Positions 1 to 6,155 of a stretch of 6,390 bases of DNA are shown here, piece by piece. Every line of letters starts with the position of its first letter. Position 1 is the first letter of the stretch. A program made the translations under genes and the position numbers. Origin of the DNA: Bacteroidota bacterium (lineage in GTDB: Bacteria; Bacteroidota; Bacteroidia; Flavobacteriales; Flavobacteriaceae); assembly GCA_023393485.1 (NCBI GenBank), contig JAEWLD010000220.1:1-6390 (forward strand), in the 5' to 3' direction. The notes under the pieces were generated by a model. The model saw nothing but the letters and a program-made list of their open reading frames with translations. It did no database searches and had not been told where the DNA came from.

Positions 1-849
1 AAATGGGATTATGCCAACCTGCAGCCTTTTGAATCGCGGAGTATTGATGTCGTCATGCAAATCAACGCGCCAACAAATCCCGACTTTCCGGTCAATGTTG
101 ATGACCAGCTTGTTTTTACCGGGGTTATCGAAGCCATCGGCGGCGATGAAATGCCTGATGACAATGCATTCCAATTTCAACAAACGGTGGTTGGCGCTTT
201 TGATCCGAACGATATGATTTGTCTTGAAGGCGACAGCCAGCCGGTCGAACAGATCGGGAAATATCTGCATTATATCGCCAACTTTGAAAATACAGGAACC
301 GACGCAGCGGCAAACATCGTCGTGAAAACGGTTTTTGACCCGGCCGAATTTGACGTGTCGTCGCTCCGGATTCTGGATAGCTCAGACGATGTAGACGTCA
401 GGGTAAGAGGAAATCAGGCCGAGTACATTTTTGAAGGCATCAACCTTGAAATCGGCGGTCACGGCAATATTCTGCTCAAAATCAAATCGCAGGACAATCT
501 GGCCAACGGAGATATGGTAGCCAACCGCGCCGATATTTTCTTTGATTACAATTTGCCGATCACTACAAACGATGCCGAAACGACGTTCCAGACATTGTCG
601 GCCAGCGCGCCGGACCACGACCAGTCAATCGCGATCTATCCGAACCCGACTGCCGGCCTGGTCAATATTTCGGCGGCGGCAAACATCCGGTCGGTCCAGA
701 TTTACGACATCCAGGGCAGGCTGTTGCAAACGGCCGTCCGCGATGCATCGGCGGTATCAATCGATATTTCAGCCAGGCAATCGGGAATTTATTTTGTCAA
801 AGTGATTTCGGATAATGGTTCGGCGGTCCAGAAAATCGTCAAAAATTAA
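1..849 (+). CDS. T9SS type A sorting domain-containing surface protein, C-terminal part (5' truncated)
   Basis: The reading frame is open from the first base, so the gene starts upstream of the window and only its last 282 residues are visible. The ATG at 55 is an internal methionine. Fragment residues about 65-199 match my memory of the conserved domain (DUF7619-type) that precedes the sorting signal in many flavobacterial adhesin-like proteins: DPNDMICLEG, then YLHYIANFENTGTDAAANIV, then IFFDYNLPITTN. Residues about 209-282 are a Por-secretion/type A sorting domain: it opens with IYPNPTAG, has QIYDIQGRLL in the middle and ends GIYFVKV...QKIVKN. By family knowledge such proteins cross the outer membrane through T9SS and are anchored or released after the domain is cleaved. 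The N-terminal functional part (repeats, LRR, enzyme or adhesin) is outside the window, so substrate and role cannot be given. A strong terminator follows 18 bases after the stop, so this is the last gene of its transcript. Confidence 0.9.
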   Translation, partial: KWDYANLQPFESRSIDVVMQINAPTNPDFPVNVDDQLVFTGVIEAIGGDEMPDDNAFQFQQTVVGAFDPNDMICLEGDSQPVEQIGKYLHYIANFENTGTDAAANIVVKTVFDPAEFDVSSLRILDSSDDVDVRVRGNQAEYIFEGINLEIGGHGNILLKIKSQDNLANGDMVANRADIFFDYNLPITTNDAETTFQTLSASAPDHDQSIAIYPNPTAGLVNISAAANIRSVQIYDIQGRLLQTAVRDASAVSIDISARQSGIYFVKVISDNGSAVQKIVKN

Positions 850-867
850 GTTAATAGAAAATTGGGC

Positions 868-899
868 AAAATCCGCGCGCTTCGGTGTGCGGATTTTTT
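868..899 (+). terminator. Rho-independent terminator with UUCG tetraloop
   Basis: A 13-bp stem pairs 868-880 with 885-897, including two G-U pairs (879/886 and 877/888). It closes on the stable C(UUCG)G tetraloop at 881-884 and is followed by a T run to 899. It lies 18 bases after the stop of the sorting-domain gene and would end that transcript. Confidence 0.88.
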
Positions 900-1032
900 G
901 CGTTTGGTTCATTCGGCAGACTGTATCGGGAAATTCGGTTTTCGCAAAATATCGGTTGGGAATTGTGTAGAGAATATCATATCGGTAATGAATTTCGACA
1001 ATTCAATATTTTTTAATTCCTATTAATTTCTT

Positions 1033-1040
1033 TAGTTTTG
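1033..1040 (+). promoter_or_regulatory. Candidate -7 box of the citrate synthase promoter
   Basis: TAGTTTTG fits the Bacteroidota -7 consensus TAnnTTTG and lies 38 bases before the ATG at 1079, giving a predicted leader of roughly 30 bases. About 19 bases upstream there is only a T-rich stretch (near 1010-1014) and no clear TTG/TTTG -33 element, so the call rests on one half of the promoter. The rest of the gap (900-1032) is AT-rich, and I see no convincing gene or RNA in it. Confidence 0.45.
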
Positions 1041-1078
1041 TTGGATTATTATTTCACAAATCAATTTCCAGTCAAATT

Positions 1079-2362
1079 ATGTCAAAAACAGCCATATTGG
1101 AACTCGACGGCCAACGTTATGAGTTTCCTGTCATTGTCGGAAGCGAAAAAGAAGTTGCTATCGACATCAACAAATTGCGCGATATGACCGGTGCCATCAC
1201 AATGGATCCGGGCTACAAAAATTCAGGTTCATGCACCAGCGATATCACGTTCCTTGACGGTGAGGAAGGCATTTTACGCTACCGCGGTTACGCTATTGAA
1301 GATCTTGCCGACAAGGCCGATTTTCTAGAAGTATCGTACCTGTTGATTTTTGGCGAATTGCCAACAAAAAAGCAGCTGGAGACATTTGAGAACGACATCC
1401 GCCGATACACGCTTGTCAATGAAGAGATGAAAAGCATCATTGACGGCTTCCCGAAAACCGCACATCCGATGGGTGTTTTAGCCGCGCTGACAAGTGCACT
1501 TACCGCGTTCAATCCAAAATCGGTCAATCCTGAAAATGAAAAGGAAATGTACGATGCGGTCTGCAAGACCATGGGCAAATTCCTTGTGATTGCTACCTGG
1601 ACGTACCGCAAGACAATGGGTTATCCGATGAACTATTACGACAACACCAAAGGTTACGTTGAAAACTTCATGCATTTGATGTTCGAGTTGCCGACCGGCC
1701 CGTACAAGCCGATTCCTGCCGTAATTGACGCGCTTGACAAGCTTTTCATCCTACATGCCGACCACGAGCAAAACTGCTCGACTTCGACCGTCCGCATGGT
1801 TGGCTCGTCACACGCCGGATTGTTCGCTTCGATTTCTGCAGGGGTTTCGGCGCTTTGGGGTCCGCTTCACGGCGGGGCGAACCAGGCGGTTTTGGAAATG
1901 CTTGAGGAAATCCAGAAAAACGGCGGCGACGCAGACAAATATATGGCAAAGGCGAAAGACAAAAACGATCCGTTCCGTCTGATGGGCTTTGGTCACCGCG
2001 TTTACAAAAATTTCGATCCTCGCGCCAAAATCATCAAGAAAGCCGCAGACGAAGTGTTGGCGACTTTGGGCGTAGACGACCCGATACTTCAGATTGCCAA
2101 GAAACTCGAAGAAGCCGCTTTGGTCGACGAGTATTTCATTTCACGTAAATTGTACCCTAACGTTGATTTTTATTCGGGAATCATTTACCGGGCACTCGGC
2201 ATACCAACCGATATGTTCACCGTATTGTTCGCCATCGGGCGCCTTCCGGGCTGGATTGCGCAATGGAAAGAGATGCGGGTCAACAAAGAGCCGATCGGGC
2301 GTCCGCGCCAAATTTATACCGGCTATGCGTTGCGGGGCTTCGTGCCAATGGAAAAACGATAA
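1079..2362 (+). CDS. gltA: Citrate synthase (hexameric, Gram-negative type)
   Basis: The enzyme condenses acetyl-CoA and oxaloacetate to citrate, the entry step of the TCA cycle, in the cytoplasm. The 427-residue length matches the long, NADH-sensitive type II enzymes of Gram-negative bacteria. The short N-terminal beta domain (about 1-45) is followed by the conserved DPGYKNSGSCTSDITFLDG block. The catalytic triad known from E. coli is present: His264 in GPLHGGAN, His306 in MGFGHRVYK and Asp363 in YPNVDFYSG. The HADHE segment (226-230) and the C-terminal GRPRQIYTG (407-415) are also in place. The ATG at 1079 fits the family N-terminus and follows an AT-rich leader without Shine-Dalgarno site, usual in this phylum. 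The gene appears monocistronic: a candidate promoter lies just upstream and two terminators lie directly downstream. Confidence 0.97.
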   Translation: MSKTAILELDGQRYEFPVIVGSEKEVAIDINKLRDMTGAITMDPGYKNSGSCTSDITFLDGEEGILRYRGYAIEDLADKADFLEVSYLLIFGELPTKKQLETFENDIRRYTLVNEEMKSIIDGFPKTAHPMGVLAALTSALTAFNPKSVNPENEKEMYDAVCKTMGKFLVIATWTYRKTMGYPMNYYDNTKGYVENFMHLMFELPTGPYKPIPAVIDALDKLFILHADHEQNCSTSTVRMVGSSHAGLFASISAGVSALWGPLHGGANQAVLEMLEEIQKNGGDADKYMAKAKDKNDPFRLMGFGHRVYKNFDPRAKIIKKAADEVLATLGVDDPILQIAKKLEEAALVDEYFISRKLYPNVDFYSGIIYRALGIPTDMFTVLFAIGRLPGWIAQWKEMRVNKEPIGRPRQIYTGYALRGFVPMEKR

Positions 2363-2379
2363 GATTTTTACATTTGATG

Positions 2380-2406
2380 AAAGCTTCCTTCGGGGAGCTT
2401 TTTTTT
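2380..2406 (+). terminator. Rho-independent terminator 1 after citrate synthase, UUCG loop
   Basis: Bases 2380-2388 pair with 2393-2401 (one G-U pair at 2386/2395) around a UUCG loop at 2389-2392, and a run of eight T follows from 2399. It begins 17 bases after the gltA stop. Confidence 0.88.
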
Positions 2407-2439
2407 CAGAAAGTTAAAATCAATCACCAACTTTTCCAC

Positions 2440-2468
2440 AAAAGCTTCCTCAATTGGGAAGCTTTTTT
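2440..2468 (+). terminator. Rho-independent terminator 2 after citrate synthase
   Basis: The 5' arm AAGCTTCC (2442-2449) pairs with 2457-2464, extended by A-T pairs at 2440-2441 with 2465-2466, around a 7-base loop and followed by a T-tract to 2468. The 5' arm is identical to that of the preceding terminator (2381-2388), so the two hairpins look like a duplicated or backup terminator. Confidence 0.8.
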
Positions 2469-2475
2469 ATCTTTG
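2468..2475 (+). promoter_or_regulatory. Candidate -7 box of the arginase promoter, abutting a terminator
   Basis: TATCTTTG is an exact match to the Bacteroidota -7 consensus TAnnTTTG. Its first T is the last base of the second gltA terminator's T-tract. A TTC at 2446-2448, inside the terminator's 5' arm, is the only element at suitable -33 spacing (19 bases) and differs from TTG at one base. Transcription from here would give a leader of about 70 bases before the ATG at 2553. That leader can form two small hairpins (2494-2498 with 2515-2519, and 2526-2530 with 2534-2538). Confidence 0.5.
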
Positions 2476-2552
2476 CTTCACTCGAGACCTAAGGCCGGAA
2501 ACCGATTATAAAACCCGGCATCTTTAAAGGCGGCCTTTCAATCCGACGTTCT

Positions 2553-3503
2553 ATGTCAAAAAACATTACTTTCTTAATCAACAAATCAGAAATTACAGCC
2601 GGTACGCGCGGCGCTTCACTCGGGCCGGAAGCCATCATGACCGCAGCGCGCAAGTCAGGCAGCGAATTTTTTAATGGCCGACCGATTGAGTTCCTGCCAT
2701 GCGTCAACAAATTTCTCGATACCGAAACCCAATACCGGCACGCCAAACGCATTGACGGCGTACTTGAAATCTACCGCACGCTCAACAGCACGGTGTCGCA
2801 AAAATTGAAGGAAAATCAATTTCCGGTGATTCTTGCCGGCGACCACGGCTCGGCAGGAGGAACAATCGCCGGCATCAAATCGGCATTTCCAGACAAGCGG
2901 ATCGGCGTGATTTGGATTGACGCGCATGCAGACATCCATACGCCGTATACAACGCCATCGGGCAACATTCACGGCATGCCGCTCGCCACCGCGCTCGGGA
3001 TTGACAACCTTGAATGCAAGTCAAATGAAATCGACGATGATACGGCCGCGCTGTGGAAACAACTAAAAAACGTAGGCGGAATTTCGCCAAAAATCAATCC
3101 GCAGGACATTCTTTACGTAGCAGTCCGTTCAACCGAAAGTCAGGAAGATGCGTGCATTGAACGCTTCAACATCAAAAAAATCAGCGTCGACCAAGTGCGC
3201 CAAAACGGCGTGCAAACATCAGTCAACCATATTTTAGAATATCTTTCAGCCTGCGACCTGTTGTATATTTCGTTCGATGTGGATTCAATGGATCCCGATC
3301 TCACCTCGCGCGGCACCGGAACGCCGGTTGAAAACGGGTTATCTCCGGCAGAAGCCAAGGAAATGTTGACTGCGCTGGTCCAAAATCCAAAAACGGTATG
3401 CCTTGAAGTGGTTGAGGTCAATCCGTGTCTCGATGACAAAATCAACACAATGGCCGAGGTCACGCTTGACATTTTGGAAGCCGTCGTCGGTAAAATGAAC
3501 TGA
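2553..3503 (+). CDS. rocF: Arginase
   Basis: Predicted to hydrolyse L-arginine to L-ornithine and urea with a binuclear manganese centre. The 316 residues show the whole ureohydrolase signature set. His98 lies in AGDHGS. Asp123, His125 and Asp127 lie in DAHADIHTP. Asp242 and Asp244 lie in SFDVDSMDPD. These are the six expected metal ligands. True arginase rather than agmatinase or formimidoylglutamase is favoured by SGNIHGMP (His140, equivalent to the His141 proton-shuttle residue of animal arginase I) and by the EVVEVNP block, whose Glu288 corresponds to the guanidinium-binding Glu277. The ATG at 2553 fits the family's start (MSKNITFLINKSEITAGTRG). It lies between the gltA terminators and a CtlX-type hydrolase gene that also acts at the ornithine node, which supports an arginine-catabolic role. 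Substrate specificity is inferred from motifs only. Confidence 0.88.
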   Translation: MSKNITFLINKSEITAGTRGASLGPEAIMTAARKSGSEFFNGRPIEFLPCVNKFLDTETQYRHAKRIDGVLEIYRTLNSTVSQKLKENQFPVILAGDHGSAGGTIAGIKSAFPDKRIGVIWIDAHADIHTPYTTPSGNIHGMPLATALGIDNLECKSNEIDDDTAALWKQLKNVGGISPKINPQDILYVAVRSTESQEDACIERFNIKKISVDQVRQNGVQTSVNHILEYLSACDLLYISFDVDSMDPDLTSRGTGTPVENGLSPAEAKEMLTALVQNPKTVCLEVVEVNPCLDDKINTMAEVTLDILEAVVGKMN

Positions 3504-3506
3504 TGT

Positions 3507-3601
3507 TTTTGGGCGTTGCGCGATGCGCCGGGCTCTCGGCACTCGCTGTTGTTCCACTGCGTTGCACAACGAGCTCAGACAATGCCTCCATCCCTAACGC
3601 A
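3507..3601. repeat. Candidate structured intergenic repeat-like element
   Basis: The gap between arginase and the CtlX-like gene is mostly filled by a GC-rich, non-coding block that opens TTTTGGGCGTT and closes ATCCCTAACGCA. Its ends are complementary (GCGTT 3513-3517 with AACGC 3596-3600), so the block could fold as one closed unit. Inner stems are GGCG/CGCC (3512-3515 with 3526-3529) and GTTGT/ACAAC (3548-3552 with 3566-3570), and GCGTTGC occurs twice (3513, 3559). From memory, it resembles dispersed intergenic elements in flavobacterial genomes that start TGGGCGT and end with CCCTAACGCA. I could not check this against a genome. With one copy in the window, repeat status is inference. Orientation is uncertain. 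Confidence 0.45.
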
Positions 3602-3627
3602 GAAAGATTTGACCGAAACAATTGCCG

Positions 3628-4560
3628 ATGCAACAGACAACCAACACCATACTCATGATCAGGCCGGTCGCGTTCCGTATGAACGAACAGACCGCAACCA
3701 ACAATCACTACCAGAAAGTCCTCGCCAATCTGTTGCCCGCGGCGGTCAATGCCCGCGCACAGCAAGAGTTTGACATCTTTGTCAACAAACTGAGAAATGC
3801 CGGGCTAAGCGTAATTGTCGTCGATGACATTGCCGGGCGCGATACGCCTGACAGCATTTTCCCGAACAATTGGATTTCGTTCCACGAAAATGGCGATGTT
3901 GCGCTTTATCCGATGTTTGCTGAAAACCGCCGCCGCGAACGCCGTGAAGACGTGCTTGACATCCTTGAGGAAAATGGTTTCGAAATCAATGACATCGTAG
4001 ATTATACTGACGCCGAAAAAGAAGGCTATTTTTTGGAAGGCACGGGAAGCATGGTGCTCGACCGCGCCAATAGCAAAGCATATTGCGCGCTGTCTGCGCG
4101 AGTCGAAGAGGAATTGTTCATTGAATTCTGTGAAGATTTTGAAATGACGCCGATTATTTTTGAGGCGTTCCACACCGTGGGCAACAACCGCGAACCAATT
4201 TACCATACAAACGTAATGATGAGCATCGGCAGTACTTTTGCCGTCGTTTGCGCCGATTGCATCGACGATAAAAAGGAACGCAAAAACGTCATCGACAATC
4301 TCAAGGAAGACAAAAAAGAAGTCATTTACATCACCGAAGACCAGGTAGAACGTTTTGCCGGGAATTTGCTCGAGGTGCGCGGGAATGGCAAAAATTACAT
4401 AGTCATGAGCGATTCGGCGCGTGCCAGCCTCACCGCCGATCAAATCAAAAAGCTTGAAAAGCACGCAACAATCCTATCGTCGAACCTTGAGACGATTGAA
4501 GCCTGCGGCGGCGGCAGTGCGCGTTGCATGATGGCCGAGGTTTTCCTGCCGAAAGCCTGA
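3628..4560 (+). CDS. ctlX: CtlX-type citrulline hydrolase / arginine deiminase-related protein
   Basis: The 310-residue product belongs to the guanidino-group-modifying superfamily (arginine deiminase, DDAH). The likely catalytic set is visible: Cys300 in GGGSARCMMAEVF near the C-terminus, His193 in IYHTNVMMSIG, and an acidic partner, probably Glu137 in FLEGTGSMVLDR. SIFPNNWISFH (77-87) is the usual substrate-loop block. Database relatives are commonly named citrulline utilization hydrolase CtlX, proposed to convert citrulline to ornithine, ammonia and CO2. A dimethylarginine or arginine hydrolase activity cannot be excluded. I chose the ATG at 3628 (MQQTTNTILMIRP) over an in-frame TTG two codons earlier; an in-frame TGA at 3610-3612 limits any longer form. 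The gene is 124 bases after arginase in the same direction and may be cotranscribed with it. No terminator lies between them apart from the structured element. Confidence 0.82.
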   Translation: MQQTTNTILMIRPVAFRMNEQTATNNHYQKVLANLLPAAVNARAQQEFDIFVNKLRNAGLSVIVVDDIAGRDTPDSIFPNNWISFHENGDVALYPMFAENRRRERREDVLDILEENGFEINDIVDYTDAEKEGYFLEGTGSMVLDRANSKAYCALSARVEEELFIEFCEDFEMTPIIFEAFHTVGNNREPIYHTNVMMSIGSTFAVVCADCIDDKKERKNVIDNLKEDKKEVIYITEDQVERFAGNLLEVRGNGKNYIVMSDSARASLTADQIKKLEKHATILSSNLETIEACGGGSARCMMAEVFLPKA

Positions 4561-4684
4561 TGGACGGCAATCTTCGCAAAGTCCGCCGGCAATCAAACCG
4601 GTTTGCATTTTTGCTGATGTTTATGCCGTGATTGCGCAGGTCATTGTCTTGATTTTTGTTTCCTGGTATCTGGTCCGGCCATAA
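4560..4684 (+). other. Possible frameshifted mini-gene for a single-helix membrane peptide
   Basis: An ATG at 4560-4562 overlaps the ctlX stop (TGATG) and encodes 23 residues (MDGNLRKVRRQSNRFAFLLM, then FMP) before a TGA at 4629-4631. A -1 shift at about 4628 continues into VIAQVIVLIFVSWYLVRP and a TAA at 4682-4684. The joined 41-residue peptide would have a basic N-terminus and one continuous hydrophobic helix of about 25 residues. That hydrophobicity runs through the frame break suggests either a broken small gene, a base-call error or programmed shifting. The stretch is short and I recognise no family, so chance is a serious alternative. Confidence 0.3.
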
Positions 4685-4710
4685 AAAAGGCAGGAATTAC
4701 CCGCCTTTTC
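4683..4710. terminator. Bidirectional Rho-independent terminator between convergent genes
   Basis: Bases 4685-4694 pair with 4700-4709 around a 5-base loop, with one A/C mismatch (4692/4702). On the plus strand the 3' arm ends in TTTTCTC. On the minus strand the sequence ends in a longer run of six T. It therefore can end ctlX transcripts from the left and, more strongly, the marC/exported-protein transcript from the right. Confidence 0.82.
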
Positions 4711-4714
4711 TCAC

Positions 4715-4745
4715 TTCGATCTATTTATGTTGCAAAGGGATCGAA
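4715..4745. repeat. Inverted repeat next to the bidirectional terminator
   Basis: TTCGATC (4715-4721) and GATCGAA (4739-4745) are perfectly complementary around 17 bases. In the minus-strand transcript it forms a hairpin after the exported-protein gene and just before the terminator. It has no T-tract of its own; it may protect the 3' end or be incidental. Confidence 0.35.
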
Positions 4746-4762
4746 TTTAAAATAAGCATTTT

Positions 4763-5344
4763 CTAGTCGAGAAGTTCGGCCGGAATAATCGCGGCAAGCA
4801 TCGGTTTGACCTGCGGGCTGTCTATTACCAGAAATTTCCAGTCTTCGAGATTTTCCGAGCTAGCGACGACGGTCTTGGTCGACCTTAATCTGTAAAATCC
4901 TGTTTTTTCATCAAACGAGACGTTTTCTTTGCCGAATTTCTGCTCGAGCCCGACCTGCATCGCTTCTTTGGCGACCATTGCTTCCTCTGCCGTGGCCGGC
5001 TTTGTTGCCGCATTTAATTTCATCTCGACCACGCTTTGGCTTTTAAATCTGACGTAGTTTTTGCCGTTGATTTTTTTGACCGGTTCAAACCCGGAAACCG
5101 TCGGCATCAATGTGCGGTATTCAATCTGCGGATTGTTGAAGATTGATTCCATCGATGCCAGCATTTGCCCGCGCGGCACAAGCTTGAACATGTCGGGATT
5201 GGTGTAATTGAGCGCTTCGTCGATTTTGCGGTCAATGATCAGTTTGTTGTAGGCAAGAAATTGTTTTTCAATGAGCTGATTCACTGATTGCGCCTGGAGG
5301 AAAACCGCTGATAATAAAAAGAGGGCAAATATGATTCTTTTCAT
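4763..5344 (-). CDS. Exported protein of unknown function, possibly NTF2-like
   Basis: The 193-residue product starts with a clear Sec signal peptide: MKR, a hydrophobic core IIFALFLLSAVFL, then QAQS, with probable signal peptidase I cleavage near residues 18-20. There is no lipobox cysteine, so a soluble periplasmic or exported protein is likely. The mature part opens with an amphipathic helix (NQLIEKQFLAYNKLIIDRKI) and continues with a pattern of short strands (IEYRTLMPTVSGFEPV, YVRFKSQSVVEMKL). This resembles NTF2/SnoaL-like proteins in outline only. The C-terminal half has an Ala/Glu/Lys-rich helix (about 117-135) and a WKFLVID strand. I do not recognise a family or catalytic motif. It starts four bases after the marC stop, so the two are almost certainly cotranscribed and probably translationally coupled. 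A strong terminator follows. Confidence 0.82.
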   Translation of the reverse strand: MKRIIFALFLLSAVFLQAQSVNQLIEKQFLAYNKLIIDRKIDEALNYTNPDMFKLVPRGQMLASMESIFNNPQIEYRTLMPTVSGFEPVKKINGKNYVRFKSQSVVEMKLNAATKPATAEEAMVAKEAMQVGLEQKFGKENVSFDEKTGFYRLRSTKTVVASSENLEDWKFLVIDSPQVKPMLAAIIPAELLD

Positions 5345-5348
5345 AGCA

Positions 5349-5981
5349 TTATTTCATCAACTGGCTGCGGATGATGTTGATTACCGCGCTCACAATATAC
5401 TGAATCCCGATGGCAATCACAATAAAACCGACAATGCGTGAAATGGCGACGATTCCGGCCGCGCCAAGCATTCTGGCCAAGTGATGCGCGCTGCGTAAAA
5501 TCAGGAAAATGACCACGGCGACTGTCAGGATTGCGGCCACGGCAATCGCGATTTCCTGATATTGATGATGTTCCTGGTAAAACGTGATCAGCAGCGAAAT
5601 TGATCCCGGCCCGGCAAGCATCGGCATTGCGAGCGGCGTGAGCGCGATTTCGTTGCGCGTATTTACGTCGCTTTCAACCGACTTGTCAATGCCTCGCTGT
5701 TTTTTGAATTTTCCCGTCAGCAGTGAAAAGCCAGACCCGACGATGATCATTCCGCCGGCAATCCTGAGCGCGTCGAGGCTGATGCCGAAAAATGTCAGCA
5801 CATATTGCCCGATAAAATACGAAATCATCAAAATGATGCAGACGTTGATTGCCGTCCACAAAGAAATGCGCGAGCGTTCTTTTTTTGTGTCGTCCTGCGT
5901 AAGCCCGACAAAGATCGGTACGGTTCCAATCGGATTCAAAACAGAAAAAAGGGCTGCGAACAGGTAGATGAAAAGTTCCAT
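5349..5981 (-). CDS. marC: MarC family integral membrane protein
   Basis: The 210-residue protein is hydrophobic with about six transmembrane helices, matching the MarC/UPF0056 family in length and layout. Both half-repeat hallmarks are present: NPIGTVPIFVGLT (16-28) in the first half and the paired PLAMPMLAGPGSIS (116-129) in the second. RIAGGMIIVGSGFSLLTG (73-90) is the family's third-helix block, and a charged cytoplasmic or loop segment (about 91-111) separates the halves. The family lies in the inner membrane and is related to LysE-type transporters; its substrate is not established, and the old link to multiple antibiotic resistance has not held up. The ATG at 5981 follows an A-rich leader (minus-strand AATAAAAA), usual for this phylum. 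It is the first gene of a two-gene unit with the exported protein downstream. Confidence 0.93.
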   Translation of the reverse strand: MELFIYLFAALFSVLNPIGTVPIFVGLTQDDTKKERSRISLWTAINVCIILMISYFIGQYVLTFFGISLDALRIAGGMIIVGSGFSLLTGKFKKQRGIDKSVESDVNTRNEIALTPLAMPMLAGPGSISLLITFYQEHHQYQEIAIAVAAILTVAVVIFLILRSAHHLARMLGAAGIVAISRIVGFIVIAIGIQYIVSAVINIIRSQLMK

Positions 5982-6155
5982 TTTTATTCGTAAAGTTATA
6001 TCGATTCAGGGCTTGAAGGCGTTAGCGAATGGTAAAAGCGCAATTAAGTTTAGGTTTAATTTACAATCAATTTATGAGCGTTTCTCTTCTAAAGATAGTA
6101 TTTTTATCACAACCAAATAACATTCACGTCATCAGACCGCCATAAAGAATCTGTC
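5982..6155. promoter_or_regulatory. Divergent intergenic region between marC and the CoA-binding gene
   Basis: This AT-rich 174-base gap must hold promoters for both divergent genes. I find no exact TAnnTTTG on either strand. The nearest plus-strand candidates are the near matches TAAGTTTA (6045-6052) and TAGGTTTA (6051-6058). They sit inside an imperfect inverted repeat, AATTAA (6042-6047) and TTAATT (6056-6061) around 8 bases, which could be an operator or simply AT-rich promoter DNA. No gene or structured RNA is evident. Confidence 0.4.

Noticed and set aside
55..57. ATG as start of the sorting-domain protein
   Set aside because: The same frame is open back to base 1 with protein-like sequence (KWDYANLQPFESRSIDVV), so the ATG is internal.
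2454..2456. TTG as -33 element for the arginase promoter
   Set aside because: It is only 11 bases from the -7 box, where about 17-23 are expected, and it lies in the terminator loop.
2494..2538. Two small hairpins in the arginase leader, considered as a riboswitch
   Set aside because: The stems are only 5 bp each (2494-2498 with 2515-2519; 2526-2530 with 2534-2538), there is no terminator or masked ribosome site, and they match no riboswitch class I know.
3622..3627. TTG start codon two codons before the ctlX ATG
   Set aside because: The ATG at 3628 gives the expected family N-terminus, and TTG starts are rare in this phylum.
3516..3773. Plus-strand open frame overlapping the intergenic element and the start of ctlX
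   Set aside because: Its translation is low in hydrophobic residues and rich in Arg, Pro and Gln, as expected of an out-of-frame reading, and it overlaps the well-supported ctlX.
3805..4464. Open reading frame of 219 codons on the minus strand
   Set aside because: It lies wholly inside ctlX, whose product has clear family motifs. Its translation shows no recognisable domain and reflects the complementary codon pattern.
4594..4605. Perfect 12-base palindrome CAAACCGGTTTG
   Set aside because: It lies after ctlX and inside the possible mini-gene, is not near a promoter, has no loop for a hairpin, and one such palindrome can occur by chance.
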